DNA of 64,000 bases from Roseiarcus sp963770035 (lineage in GTDB: Bacteria; Pseudomonadota; Alphaproteobacteria; Rhizobiales; Beijerinckiaceae), in the NCBI GenBank assembly GCA_963770035.1, contig CAVYON010000015.1, positions 1 through 64,000 of the forward strand. Direction: 5' to 3'. Below, in pieces: positions 1 to 8,531 of this stretch; position 1 is the first letter of the stretch; the number at the start of each line of letters is the position of its first letter. Position numbers and translations under genes: made by a program. Under the pieces are notes generated by a model that searched no databases, was not told the DNA's origin, and saw nothing but the letters and a program-made list of their open reading frames with translations.

Positions 1-209
1 CCACGGCCGCGTGGCGCGGCCTCGCCTCGAGGTCGCCGACGTCTTTCGCGCCCACGGGGCGGCGTGGCGAAAGGCCAACGCCGGTCACGTGAGCCTCGCC
101 CAGTTGAAGGTCATGTCGGCGATCGAGACCTGTCGCACAGCCGCGCTCGGCGGACACGTCGAGCGCTGCGAGGACTGCGCGCACGAGCGGATCGCCTACA
201 ATTCCTGTC

Positions 210-241
210 TTATGGGCACTTTCAGTAATGGGGAGTTGGCG
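210..241 (+). repeat. Left terminal inverted repeat of the RIT element
   Basis: This 32-bp sequence is the perfect reverse complement of 3525-3556. Including the flanking CCTGTC and its complement GACAGG, the match extends to 38 bp. Confidence 0.9.
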
Positions 242-287
242 GCGTTTTGATCACGCTCTCGCCCTCCGCCGCCAATCCGGCTCTCCA

Positions 288-1277
288 TTACGAGGGGCGC
301 CTGAGGAGCGCGAGCAGCTTGTCGGACGGCTGGAAGGCGCCGCGTCGCAGATGAGGCGGCACGATCGAATCCATGGCGTCGAGCTTCTCTGTCGGATCGC
401 CGCGCGTGTAGATTTCGGTGGTCGTCAGAGTTGCGTGCCCCAGCCACAGCGACACCTTCCGGATGTCCTGCGTGGCTTGCAGGACGATCATTGCGCAGGT
501 GTGCCTGAGGACGTGGGGCGAGACGCGCTTCTTGCCGAGGCCGGGCTGCGTCCGAGCGGCAGTCGCTGCATGCTGCTTGAGCAGATAGGCGAAGCCCCAT
601 CGGCTCATCGGCTCTCCCCGGGCGTTCACGAACACCTCGGGGGCTGGGATCCGCCCGCGAAGTGCGAGCCAGGCGCGCAGGGCCGCGGCGGTGGCCTTCC
701 ACAGCGGGAGCGTCCGTTCCCGTCGGCCCTTGCCAAGAACGCGAATGCTCATCGACGACAGGTCGACGTCGTCGAGCTTCAACCCCGTCAGCTCGGACAC
801 ACGCAGACCCGCACAGACCGCCAGATGCAGCATGGCTCGGTCGCGGACGCCGTCGCGCGTGGCGGGATCAGGGGCGTCGAGCACCGCTTGCAGCTCCTCC
901 CGCAGAAGATAGGGGACCAGACGCTGGTCGGTCTTCTTGAACGGGATCGCCAGGACGCGGCGGATATGCTCCAGGGCCGCCGGCTGCCTGTATTCGAGGA
1001 AGCGGAAGAAGGACTTGATGGCCGCCAGCCGGACATTGCGCGTCACCGGCGCGTTTTCGCGCTCATCCTCGAGATGCTCGAGGAAGGCGCTGATGAGGCC
1101 GGCGTCGAGTTGCTCCAGCGTCAGCGCCGAGGGCGAGACCTTCAGTCTTTTCGCAGCGAACACAAAGAGCAACTGGAAGCTCACGGCATAGGAGTCGCGG
1201 GTATGCCGGCTGACGCCCCGCTGGCGCGCGAGCGTCTCGTCGAGGAACGCTTCGATGAGGGGAGCAATCGGAGTCAT
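288..1277 (-). CDS. RIT tyrosine recombinase, third gene (RitC-like)
   Basis: A 329-residue site-specific recombinase of the phage integrase family, with an N-terminal SAM-like core-binding domain (about 1-95) and a C-terminal catalytic domain. Visible catalytic signature: Arg in CAGLRVSEL, the HxxR box in HVLRHT, the later His in WLGHATL, and the nucleophilic Tyr in TTEIYTRGD. Its ATG overlaps the stop of the preceding gene by 4 bp (ATGA at 1274-1277), indicating translational coupling. It would act together with the two upstream recombinases on the element ends. The order of action is not known from sequence. Confidence 0.85.
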   Translation of the reverse strand: MTPIAPLIEAFLDETLARQRGVSRHTRDSYAVSFQLLFVFAAKRLKVSPSALTLEQLDAGLISAFLEHLEDERENAPVTRNVRLAAIKSFFRFLEYRQPAALEHIRRVLAIPFKKTDQRLVPYLLREELQAVLDAPDPATRDGVRDRAMLHLAVCAGLRVSELTGLKLDDVDLSSMSIRVLGKGRRERTLPLWKATAAALRAWLALRGRIPAPEVFVNARGEPMSRWGFAYLLKQHAATAARTQPGLGKKRVSPHVLRHTCAMIVLQATQDIRKVSLWLGHATLTTTEIYTRGDPTEKLDAMDSIVPPHLRRGAFQPSDKLLALLRRPS

Positions 1278-2179
1278 GACTGCCTCCCTTCGGCGAAGAA
1301 CGCCTCGCCGGCCGCGGCGACGTCGCGCATGAGGTCGGCGGTGGCCTCGAGGTACCAGTAGGTCGCGTAGATGTTGACGTGACCCATGTAGGTCGCGAGC
1401 GCCGCCATATGCGCGCCGGTTCGGCTTCGATCGGCAGGACTGCCCCGCAGCGCGCGCACCGCGAACGTGTGCCGCAGATCGTGCAGACGCGGGCGGCGTC
1501 GCGCCCCGGGTGCGATGCCCGTCCTAGCGACCAGCCTGTCGAAAGTCTCTTTGACCGCGATGTAGCGCAGCGGCAGACCCCGTCCGTCGACGAACACCGG
1601 ATCGGCTTCGGAACAGGGCCGGCGACGCGCCAGATAGCGCTTGAGGCCGGCTGTCGCCGTGTCGTGCAGCGGCGTCAGGCGGGTTTTCCGGAACTTGGTC
1701 TCGCGGATCAGCAGGCCGTCGCGCGTCACGTCGGCGACGGTCAACTTCAGCGCTTCGGAGATCCTCAACCCGGTGACCGAGAGCAGCGCGATCAGGGTCG
1801 CGTAGGTCCATGGGCGCAAGCTGCCCTTGGGGTGAAGCCGAAGGGCGCCTTCGATCAGCCGGTCGATCTCCGCCGCCGAGTAGACGTGCGGCGGGCGCCG
1901 CGTCTTGCGAACGCCGAAGTGGTTGACCGGCGGCAGCTCGTGCCGGGCGTCCTCGACCCGGACATGACACGCGAAGCGACAAACGGCCCTCAGCCGGGTG
2001 TCGCGTTGTGCGGCGGACGGCCCGCGCGCCGCCCATTCAATCGCGGTTTGCGCATGGACATGCGTCTGGCCGCGCTCGGTCGCGAAGGCGGCAAAGCTCC
2101 TGAGTAGCCATTCCGCATTCAGCATCGCGAATCCGGTGGCGCGGCGGAGCGCCAGATACGCCTCGATGGCCTTCAACAT
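1274..2179 (-). CDS. RIT tyrosine recombinase, second gene (RitB-like)
   Basis: A 301-residue tyrosine recombinase. I chose the ATG at 2179 (MLKAIEAYLALRR) because it overlaps the TGA of the upstream gene by one base (TGATG). The longer upstream frame only shadows that gene. Core-binding domain about 1-90, catalytic domain about 105-290 with Arg in VTGLRISEAL, HxxR in HDLRHT, His in YMGHVN, and Tyr in the ATYWYLEAT region. It is the middle member of the trio typical for RIT elements. Confidence 0.83.
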   Translation of the reverse strand: MLKAIEAYLALRRATGFAMLNAEWLLRSFAAFATERGQTHVHAQTAIEWAARGPSAAQRDTRLRAVCRFACHVRVEDARHELPPVNHFGVRKTRRPPHVYSAAEIDRLIEGALRLHPKGSLRPWTYATLIALLSVTGLRISEALKLTVADVTRDGLLIRETKFRKTRLTPLHDTATAGLKRYLARRRPCSEADPVFVDGRGLPLRYIAVKETFDRLVARTGIAPGARRRPRLHDLRHTFAVRALRGSPADRSRTGAHMAALATYMGHVNIYATYWYLEATADLMRDVAAAGEAFFAEGRQS

Positions 2180-3411
2180 CAGAAGACCTCCGGCCAGGGC
2201 TGCGCGATTTGCTTCAGGACCATGACATCGGCCTTGGCGTAACGGGCCGTCGTGTCGACGCCTCGGTGCCGCAAGACCAACCCGATCTTCTCGAGCGGAA
2301 CGCCATGACGCAGCATCTCGGTCGCCGCCGTGTGTCGCAGAACGTGCGCCCCCTTGACCGGCGACACCACGCCGGCCCGCTGCATCAGGCGTCTCACCAC
2401 CGCCGAGACGCCGTCGCCATTCCGGAACGGCCGAAAGGGCGCGATATTGCGCAGGAACACGTGGTCGCTTGGACAGGCCGAGGGGCGGTCCGCGAGGTAG
2501 GCGACGATCGCATCTCCGACGTCCTGCGGAAGCGGCAGACGGACCTCGTAGCGCGACTTGCCCGAGACCCGTAGCGAGCCTGTTTCCCACTCAATGTCAT
2601 CGAGGCGGAGTTGAGCCACGTCGCCGGCGCGCAGCCCGAGGCGCGCCAGGAGCAGGAGGATCGCGCGATCACGCCGGCGCCCGACGACTTCGCCGTCAGC
2701 TGCCGCAATCAGCCGGTTCACCTGCTCCCCCGCCAGATATCTCGGCAAGTCGGCGAGCCGCCAGTGGGCATAGGCGGGAACGACATCGGCGAGACCCGCT
2801 CGGCAGCGGCCTTCGACAGCGAGGTAGCGCAAGAACGCACGCAGGCTGGTCGTCAACTTCTCGACCGTTCCCCCGCCGCAACGGCCCGCGCAGTCAAGGA
2901 AGAAGCTGCGAATGGCGGCCGGCTCCCATCTTCCCGGATCGTCAGCGAGCGCCGCTACGAGGCGCTCTGCGTCGCGGGCGTAGAGCCTGATCGTGGCGTC
3001 GGACGCGCCGCGGTGCTTGTGCAGCCATTCTTTGAAGTGCGCCACCAGGCCCGGCTCGGCTCGCTGCAAGGGCGCGGCGGCGGGACGGCAAACGCCGATT
3101 TCGACAAGATGCCGGCGAAAGAGCCGGGCGCCGAAAATGGTGTGGTGGTTGCGGCGCCCTCCCATGGCGCGCGGACACCGGCACCTGCGCAGGTGCTCGC
3201 TGAACGCCGCGAGATCAATCTCGCTCGGCATCGCCCCGTGGCGGGCCACGACATGGCCGAGGTGCGCGGCAGCCCGCAGATATCGGACTGCCGTGTCGGC
3301 GCTGTACCCCTGCCGCTCGAGCGCGGCTGCGAAACCGTCAAGGTATGGGCCGCTCGGCCCGCTCCGCAGATGCGCCCGCATCTTCGGTGCCGAGAAGTAG
3401 GTCTTCAACAT
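2179..3411 (-). CDS. RIT tyrosine recombinase, first gene (RitA-like)
   Basis: A 410-residue recombinase, the longest of the three and the first transcribed. Catalytic residues: Arg in ARLGLRAGD, HxxR in HVLRHTAA, His in LRHRG, and Tyr in TTARYAK. The N-terminal half (about 20-200) has the helical core-binding region plus an extra segment. An alternative start at 3381 (MRAHLRSG) is possible. A 9-bp perfect hairpin (3428-3449) sits just upstream in the leader between this gene and the right end of the element. Confidence 0.83.
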   Translation of the reverse strand: MLKTYFSAPKMRAHLRSGPSGPYLDGFAAALERQGYSADTAVRYLRAAAHLGHVVARHGAMPSEIDLAAFSEHLRRCRCPRAMGGRRNHHTIFGARLFRRHLVEIGVCRPAAAPLQRAEPGLVAHFKEWLHKHRGASDATIRLYARDAERLVAALADDPGRWEPAAIRSFFLDCAGRCGGGTVEKLTTSLRAFLRYLAVEGRCRAGLADVVPAYAHWRLADLPRYLAGEQVNRLIAAADGEVVGRRRDRAILLLLARLGLRAGDVAQLRLDDIEWETGSLRVSGKSRYEVRLPLPQDVGDAIVAYLADRPSACPSDHVFLRNIAPFRPFRNGDGVSAVVRRLMQRAGVVSPVKGAHVLRHTAATEMLRHGVPLEKIGLVLRHRGVDTTARYAKADVMVLKQIAQPWPEVF

Positions 3412-3427
3412 ATGCGTCCCCGTTTGT

Positions 3428-3449
3428 GATCGGCCGTTGGCGGCCGATC
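3428..3449. promoter_or_regulatory. Hairpin upstream of the recombinase trio
   Basis: Perfect inverted repeat GATCGGCCG - TTGG - CGGCCGATC located 17 bp before the first recombinase start. It may act as an operator, an RNA hairpin in the leader, or a recombinase accessory site. The function is inferred only from position. Confidence 0.4.
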
Positions 3450-3524
3450 CGACGGAGGCGCGGGACCGTGCTGTTATGGAGAGGAATATCGCTGCAATTC
3501 ACAGGAATAACACCGACGCCAGCA

Positions 3525-3587
3525 CGCCAACTCCCCATTACTGAAAGTGCCCATAAGACAGGTAATGGGCGACGCCCATTACCTGTC
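3525..3587. repeat. Right terminal inverted repeat of the RIT element plus a 31-bp palindrome
   Basis: 3525-3556 is the perfect complement of the left end. 3557-3587 is a palindrome with 15-bp arms around a single central A. Its outer 6 bases (GACAGG / CCTGTC) copy the target sequence. Its inner arms (TAATGGGCG) resemble the terminal TTATGGGC of the element. Confidence 0.85.
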
Positions 3588-5133
3588 GCAACCGGCATTG
3601 CCCGAAGTGCCAGGCGGCCGCCGCACGGCGATGGCTCGAAGACCGTGAGGCCGAGCTTCTGCCGGCTCCGTACTATCACGTCGTCTTCACCCTGCCGGCC
3701 GCGATCGGCACGATCGCGTCCCAGAACAAGGCGGCCGTCTACGACCTCCTGTTCAGGACCGCCGCGGAGACGCTGACCACCATCGCCGCCGACCCGAAGC
3801 ATCTGGGCGCGCGCATCGGCCTGACCGCCGTACTGCACACCTGGGGCTCGGCGATGACCCACCATCCCCACGTCCACGTGATCGTTCCCGGCGGCGGTGT
3901 TTCGCCGGACGGGTCGCGCTGGGTCGCCTGCAAGCGCGGCTTCTTTCTGCCGGTGCGGGTGCTCTCCCGCCTGTTCCGTCGGCTCTTCCTCGAAGGGCTC
4001 GCAGCCCTGCATGCGGCCGGACGCCTCGTCTTCTTCGGCAACCTTGCCGCGCTCGCCGATAAAGCCGCCTTCGACGCCGTCCTCGCGCCATTGCGCCGCT
4101 CGGAATGGGTTGTCTACGCCAAGAGGCCGTTCGCCGGGCCGAAGGCCGTCCTCGCCTACCTGTCGCGCTACACCCACCGCGTCGCGATCTCGAACTCCAG
4201 GCTCATCGCGCTCGACGAGAAGGGCGTCACCTTCCGCTGGAAGGATTATCGCGCCCGCGGCGAGGTCCCCGGCAAAGCCTGGATCAAGCCGATGACGCTC
4301 GCGGCCGGCGAGTTCATCCGCCGCTTCCTTCTCCACGTGCTGCCGAGCGGCTTCCACCGCATCCGCCACTACGGCTTCCTCGCCAGCCCCGGACGCGCCG
4401 CAACCATCGGGCGCCTGCGGGACCTGATCGCGGCCTCCAACGCGACCGCTCGGCCTCGCCCCGAAACCGACGCAAGCGGCGCCACGACCGGCCCCGAACC
4501 CGCCACGACGCAAGACATGGCCAGGATCTGTCCCTGCTGCGGCGGTCGCATGCGCATCATCGAGATGTTCGCCCGTGGCGCTCGTCCTCGCAGCTTCACC
4601 GCCGAACCCGCCGGAATCAACTCCTCATGACCCCCGCCCCGGCCCGCGCCATCCCCGACCTTTGCTCGACGAGGACCTTCCCCGGCGCCGCTCCGTTCGC
4701 GCCCGAGCCGACGGCCGCGTCCAACCTCGCGCGCCTCCGCGCCGCCGAAAGGCGCGCCTATGCTACTCGGCTGATCCTGGGCTCGTCCGTCGCCCTCGCG
4801 CCCTCCGCAAAAGCCCCGCTGCGGCCGTACCGCGCGGCGCCACCGAGGGCCAAATCCCCATAGCGGCCCGGCGGCGCCGGACGCTCACCGTCCCGCGGTT
4901 TCCTCCCCTTGAGGCTTTCGGACGCCGGCCCTCCGGCCCGCCCCTCCGCCCGCGTCAGGGCCGGCATCCGAAACCCTTCATAGGAGCGGTCGTTCGCGAG
5001 GCGCGTCAAGTGAACGAGTGGAAGCGGGGGCTAGGGCATTTCTTGGGTGTTTATTGGCCCGTTTGGGCGTTGCGGTCCATTGATGAAATGGGAGGGCCCC
5101 CTGCATCGGCTCGGCGCGGCCATTCCGCAACGC

Positions 5134-5165
5134 TTGCCACGCCTTAGCCACACATACGTTATAAT
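5134..5165 (+). promoter_or_regulatory. Possible promoter of the PEP-CTERM gene
   Basis: A perfect TATAAT (5160-5165) lies about 50 bp before the start codon. The best -35 match is TTGCCA (5134-5139), but its 20-bp spacing is long, so only the -10 is convincing. Confidence 0.35.
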
Positions 5166-5213
5166 TGCGGTGTGCACAGAGGCGGTTTTGCCTCCAATTT
5201 TTGGGGAAGCGCC

Positions 5214-5933
5214 ATGACATTTTCCTTTGCTCGCACTACGGCAATCTCATGTGTGGTTTTGCCCTTGGCTCTGGCGATAAGTCCACCAGTTCAGGCGGCA
5301 ACAGTTAACTGGGCTACCTGGAATTATCCTCAAACAACTGGCCTGACGGCAGGGTCGGCCACAGGCGCGACCACTGACGTCAATGTTACATATTCGGGCG
5401 ACGTGGCGTATTCGTCCCAGATTGGCGGATTTGTCTGGCTGCCAACGACCACATTTAGCGGCGGAACCGTTAGCGACGCGCCGACGAACAACACGGAAGT
5501 CACATTGACCGGCGGGACCGGCACTGGGACGAGTTCGATTACATTTTCGCACGCTGTCAAGGATCCCGTGCTGGCTATCGCAAGCCTCGGACAAGGCGGA
5601 ATTGTTGCGCAATTTGACTTCAGCAGCGGTGAAACTTTTGCGATCGAGGCGGGAGGCCCCAGCGCGAATTTCGGCGGGTCGTCAATTTATCTTTGCGGCT
5701 CCAACGTTTGCGGTCAGGAGGGTTCCGGGATTTTACAGTTTTTCGGAAGTTACACTTCGATAAGCTGGACGAACCCTGTTTATGAGAATTACTACCTCGT
5801 AACGGTTGGCGACCAAGGCCTCGCTAGCAGCATCCCCGAGTTTTCTACGTGGGCGATGATGGTGCTCGGCTTCGCCGGACTCGGATTCGCCGGCTATCAC
5901 TCTGCACGCAAGAAAGCAGCGGTCGCCGCGTAA
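5214..5933 (+). CDS. PEP-CTERM sorting-domain secreted protein
   Basis: A 239-residue exported protein of unknown role. The start at 5214 gives a clean signal peptide (MTFSFARTTAISCVV... with cleavage near PVQA-AT) and has a GGGGAAG ribosome site. The longer frame from 5172 would not. The body is Ser/Thr/Gly-rich beta-type sequence. The C-terminus has the tripartite sorting signal: PEFSTW, a hydrophobic helix (MMVLGFAGLGFAGY), then a basic tail (HSARKK). In PEP-CTERM systems this tail is processed by an exosortase, often linked to exopolysaccharide. No exosortase lies in this window. The gene is visibly less GC-rich than its neighbours and sits directly downstream of the IS element, which suggests transfer. 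Confidence 0.8.
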   Translation: MTFSFARTTAISCVVLPLALAISPPVQAATVNWATWNYPQTTGLTAGSATGATTDVNVTYSGDVAYSSQIGGFVWLPTTTFSGGTVSDAPTNNTEVTLTGGTGTGTSSITFSHAVKDPVLAIASLGQGGIVAQFDFSSGETFAIEAGGPSANFGGSSIYLCGSNVCGQEGSGILQFFGSYTSISWTNPVYENYYLVTVGDQGLASSIPEFSTWAMMVLGFAGLGFAGYHSARKKAAVAA

Positions 5934-6204
5934 CGCTCCGCCTCTTACGAGGCCACAGAAATGGAGCTCCGCTCTCACTTGGGGCGGCGTTCCATACCGG
6001 TTCACATTTCGGGGAGACATGCCCGACGTGGCCTGTTGTCGTCCTGCCCACCTTCCCCCGCCGCGCTGCTACGACCGCTAATCTAGACGTCGACTCCGGC
6101 CCTCGGAGCAGGAATTGGGGGTGGCGCGGAGGGTTTCGGGGCGTGGCTCACGGCCCCCAGAGGCGGCTCGGCGCCGTCGTGCGGGACGGCGACGCCGACG
6201 CGTC

Positions 6205-6636
6205 TTAGGCTCGTGTCGTGGTCTGCACGTCCACGTTGCCGCGGGTGGCGTTGGAATAGGGGCAGATGGTGTGGGTGACGTCGACGAGCTTCTTCGCCTC
6301 GTCCTGCGCCAGGCCAGGAAGGTAGACGTCGAGGGCGGCGGTAATGCCGAAGCCGCCCTCGGAGCGCGGTCCGATGCCGATCGTCGCCGTTACCGTCGAG
6401 CCGTCGGGAACCTTGATCTTGGTCTGGCCCGATGCGACCCGCATGGCGCCGAGGAAGCAGGCCGAATAGCCGAGCGCGAACAGTTTTTCCGGATTGGCGC
6501 CCTCGCCGCCCGGTCCGCCGAGCTCCTTCGGGATCACGAGCTGGAACGACAACGTGCCGTCGGCCAGCGACGTCCGTCCGTCGCGACCGCCGCCGGTCGC
6601 GGTGGCCGTGGTCTTGTACTTCGCATCGACAGGCAT
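6205..6636 (-). CDS. ohr: Organic hydroperoxide resistance protein Ohr
   Basis: A 143-residue OsmC/Ohr-family thiol peroxidase that reduces organic and fatty-acid hydroperoxides in the cytosol. The two catalytic cysteines are present: C60 in GYSACF and C125 in THTICPYSNATRGN, the Ohr-subclass signature. Arg in the PEELGGPGGEGANPE-like loop region appears replaced by the usual K/E pattern. The length is typical. It is divergent from a MarR-type OhrR gene with 161 bp between the starts, which is the classic ohr-ohrR arrangement. Regulation by oxidation of OhrR is expected. Confidence 0.95.
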   Translation of the reverse strand: MPVDAKYKTTATATGGGRDGRTSLADGTLSFQLVIPKELGGPGGEGANPEKLFALGYSACFLGAMRVASGQTKIKVPDGSTVTATIGIGPRSEGGFGITAALDVYLPGLAQDEAKKLVDVTHTICPYSNATRGNVDVQTTTRA

Positions 6637-6705
6637 GGGAGGTCTCCTCTCAAGAGAGCCGGGGGCCGGCGTTCAAAGGCGCTGGTGTCGCTGCGCGGTC
6701 ATTAT

Positions 6706-6784
6706 ATCGCGCACGATCCAGTCGTATCCGTATATCTTCCGCCTTTCCCCCTTGTCAAACGCTTGCGAGACAATCGTGCGCGAT
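6706..6784. promoter_or_regulatory. Twin putative OhrR operator sites
   Basis: ATCGCGCACGAT (6706-6717) and its exact reverse complement ATCGTGCGCGAT (6773-6784) lie between the divergent ohr and ohrR starts, 55 bp apart. Each copy is itself near-palindromic (ATCG....CGAT) and flanked by AT-rich bases. One site faces each gene. OhrR binding is inferred from context. Confidence 0.55.
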
Positions 6785-6797
6785 TTATGTCTGGCGT

Positions 6798-7256
6798 ATG
6801 ACCAACCCTGTCGCTCCGCTCAATCTCGATCTCGACGCCTTCCTCTGCTTCGCCGTCTATTCCGCCGGCCACGCCTTCAACCGGGTCTATCGGCGCCCGC
6901 TCGAACGCCTCGGCCTCACCTATCCGCAATATCTGGCGATGACGGCGCTGTGGAGCGAGGACGGCATATCTGTCGGCCGGCTCGGCGAGCGTCTCGCCCT
7001 CGATACCAACACGGTGACGCCGCTGCTCAAGCGCCTCGAGGCGATGGGCCTCGTGACGCGCCGCCGGTCGGCCGCGGACGAGCGCCGGGTGGTCGTCGGG
7101 CTGACGGACAAAGGTCGGGCGATGCGGCGGGAAGCCGGCGATGTCCTGCGCTGCATCGCCGAGGCGATGGGCATGCCAGAAGCCGACCTCATCCGCCTGA
7201 CCGGCGAAATTCGCGCGCTGCGCGGCAACCTCGAGCGCGCCGCCGCGGCGGCTTAA
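6798..7256 (+). CDS. ohrR: MarR-family peroxide-sensing repressor OhrR
   Basis: A 152-residue winged-helix regulator. The N-terminal reactive cysteine characteristic of OhrR is present at C17 in FLCFAVYSAGHAFNRVY. The DNA-binding region follows (LGERLALDTNTVTPLLKRLEAMGLVTRRR, wing DERRVVVGLT). The start at 6798 aligns with the family. In known systems OhrR represses ohr, and organic hydroperoxides oxidise the Cys and release the DNA. It is transcribed away from ohr with twin candidate operators in between. Confidence 0.93.
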   Translation: MTNPVAPLNLDLDAFLCFAVYSAGHAFNRVYRRPLERLGLTYPQYLAMTALWSEDGISVGRLGERLALDTNTVTPLLKRLEAMGLVTRRRSAADERRVVVGLTDKGRAMRREAGDVLRCIAEAMGMPEADLIRLTGEIRALRGNLERAAAAA

Positions 7257-7271
7257 CCCGCCTGGCCGGAC

Positions 7272-8465
7272 CTAAGCCGCCTTCGCCAGCGTCGGCAGGC
7301 AGCCTTCGGCCTCGAGCGCCGCCACGATCGCGCCCGCGTCCGCGGGCTGCATGCCCGCCAGATTGATCCGGCCGGAGTCGGTGCAATAGATGGCGTGACG
7401 CTCGCGCAGCCCCAACGCCTGCGGCTTCGACATAGCGAGGTTCGAGAACAGGCCGCGCTGGCCGCGGATGAAGGCGAGCGCCGGGTCGGCGACTGCGAGC
7501 GCCTCGCGATTGCCGTTGATGCGGGTGCGCATTCCGTCGAGTTCCTCGCGCCACAGCTGAACGAGCTTGGGTCGCTCCAGAATGATCCGTACGGCCGCGG
7601 CGCCGTGATCAGGCGGCATCGACCAGTTGACCCGCGCGAGCGCGGCAAGGTTGCTCATCACCCTCGCGGTGTCGGCGCTGTCCCGGCTGAGGACGAACAG
7701 CGCGCCGACGCGGTCGCGGTAGAGGCCGAAATTCTTGTCGCAGGAATAGGCGACCAGCGCCTCCTCGACGCTGTCGAGCACGAACCGCGTCGCCCAGGCG
7801 TCCTCTTCGAGCCCGTCGCCGAGGCCCTGGTAGGCGAGGTCGATGAACGGCGTCAGCCTCCGGGCGACCAGCACTTCGACGATCGCTTGCCAGAGGTCGC
7901 GCGAGAAATTCATGCCGGTCGGATTGTGGCAGCAGCCGTGCAGCAGCACGACGTCGCCTTCCTTGGCCCGGTCGAGCGTCTCCCACACGCCGTCGAGGTC
8001 GATCGTCTGAGACTTGAGATCGGCGAACCGGGACATCTCGACCTTGAGCCCGGCCGCCGCGAAGATCGGCGCGTGATTGGGCCAGGTCGGCGCCCCGAGC
8101 TGGACGGCGGCCCTGGGTTTGGCCTTGCGGATCAGCTCGGCGCCGAGTCTCAGCGCGCCGGTGCCGCCCGGGGTCTGCAGGGCCGCGATCCGGCCGGCGA
8201 TCCGCTCGCTGTTTCCGAACACGTACGGCTGAAGGCGCTCGGCGAAGCCGATGTCGCCTTCCGGCCCCAGGTAGTTTTTGCTGTCCTGGCTCTTGAGGAG
8301 GATCTTCTCCGCCTCCTTGACCGCCTTCAAGACGGGCGTGACGCCCATCGCGTCGCGATAGACGCCAACCCCAAGGTCGATCTTGCCGGCGCGGCCGTCC
8401 GCGTTGAACATCTTGATCAGACCGAGCAGGCTATCCGCCGGCTGGGCGTTCAGCGCTTCGAACAC
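7272..8465 (-). CDS. Aspartate/aromatic amino acid aminotransferase (class I)
   Basis: A 397-residue PLP-dependent aminotransferase of the AspC/TyrB subgroup. Signature regions: LGVGVYRD near the N-terminus, the NPTG motif in HGCCHNPTGMNFS, and the PLP lysine in YSCDKNFGLYRDRVG. It would transfer amino groups between aromatic amino acids or aspartate and 2-oxoglutarate. Substrate choice cannot be read from sequence. The GTG start at 8465 is preceded by GAGGAGAG. The 3' end comes within 16 bp of the convergent ohrR stop. Confidence 0.85.
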   Translation of the reverse strand: MFEALNAQPADSLLGLIKMFNADGRAGKIDLGVGVYRDAMGVTPVLKAVKEAEKILLKSQDSKNYLGPEGDIGFAERLQPYVFGNSERIAGRIAALQTPGGTGALRLGAELIRKAKPRAAVQLGAPTWPNHAPIFAAAGLKVEMSRFADLKSQTIDLDGVWETLDRAKEGDVVLLHGCCHNPTGMNFSRDLWQAIVEVLVARRLTPFIDLAYQGLGDGLEEDAWATRFVLDSVEEALVAYSCDKNFGLYRDRVGALFVLSRDSADTARVMSNLAALARVNWSMPPDHGAAAVRIILERPKLVQLWREELDGMRTRINGNREALAVADPALAFIRGQRGLFSNLAMSKPQALGLRERHAIYCTDSGRINLAGMQPADAGAIVAALEAEGCLPTLAKAA

Positions 8466-8531
8466 GCAATTCTCTCCTCATCTCCGGCGCCCGCTCGCCC
8501 CCATCCGGCCGCTTACGCGGCCACCCCCCGG

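Larger units (their letters stand above)
210..3587. mobile_element. RIT (recombinase-in-trio) element
   Basis: Three tandem overlapping tyrosine recombinase genes on the minus strand are bounded by a perfect 32-bp inverted repeat (210-241 and 3525-3556). Comparison with the uninterrupted IS91 copy (empty site at 60059/60060) shows that exactly 3378 bp are extra. The 6-bp CCTGTC lies at both outer edges (204-209 and 3582-3587), as expected for a target duplication. The right side also carries an almost perfect 31-bp palindrome at 3557-3587 that is missing on the left. Three contiguous recombinases in fixed order with terminal inverted repeats is the defining layout of RIT elements. Confidence 0.9.
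11..4630 (+). pseudogene. IS91-family transposase, split by a 3.4-kb insertion
   Basis: The N-terminal part is 11-209 (about 66 codons, GTG start as in copy 2). The C-terminal part resumes at 3588 and runs to the TGA at 4630. Joining the two at 209/3588 restores the 413-residue protein of copy 2. The N-terminal zinc-binding Cys cluster is cut in the middle (after the Cys of YNSC). The HUH-type HVH motif and the paired tyrosines (YLSRY) lie in the 3' fragment. As it stands the gene cannot make a full transposase unless the inserted element excises precisely. An in-frame ATG at 3854 would give a truncated protein lacking the zinc module. Confidence 0.9.
1..4990 (+). mobile_element. IS91-family element, copy 1 (interrupted by a RIT element)
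   Basis: Bases 1-209 plus 3588-4990 match the second copy at 59851-61460 with only a handful of substitutions, including the noncoding tail after the transposase. The window starts inside the element, so the companion integrase seen upstream of copy 2 lies outside. Homology ends around 4990, just after a 9-bp inverted repeat (GCCGGCCCT at 4924-4932, AGGGCCGGC at 4957-4965). That repeat could be part of the replication-origin end known for IS91-type rolling-circle elements. The exact terminus cannot be fixed because both copies share a few bases beyond it. A 78-codon reading frame in the tail (4627-4863) is conserved in both copies but has no recognisable product. Confidence 0.85.

Noticed and set aside
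228..1361. Long plus-strand frame opposite the RIT recombinases
   Set aside because: It is an antisense shadow in high-GC DNA. The minus-strand proteins carry clear catalytic motifs, and this frame shows none.
4627..4863. 78-codon frame after the IS91 transposase
   Set aside because: It is conserved in both copies, but so is all the surrounding noncoding DNA. There is no recognisable product, so conservation alone is not evidence of coding.
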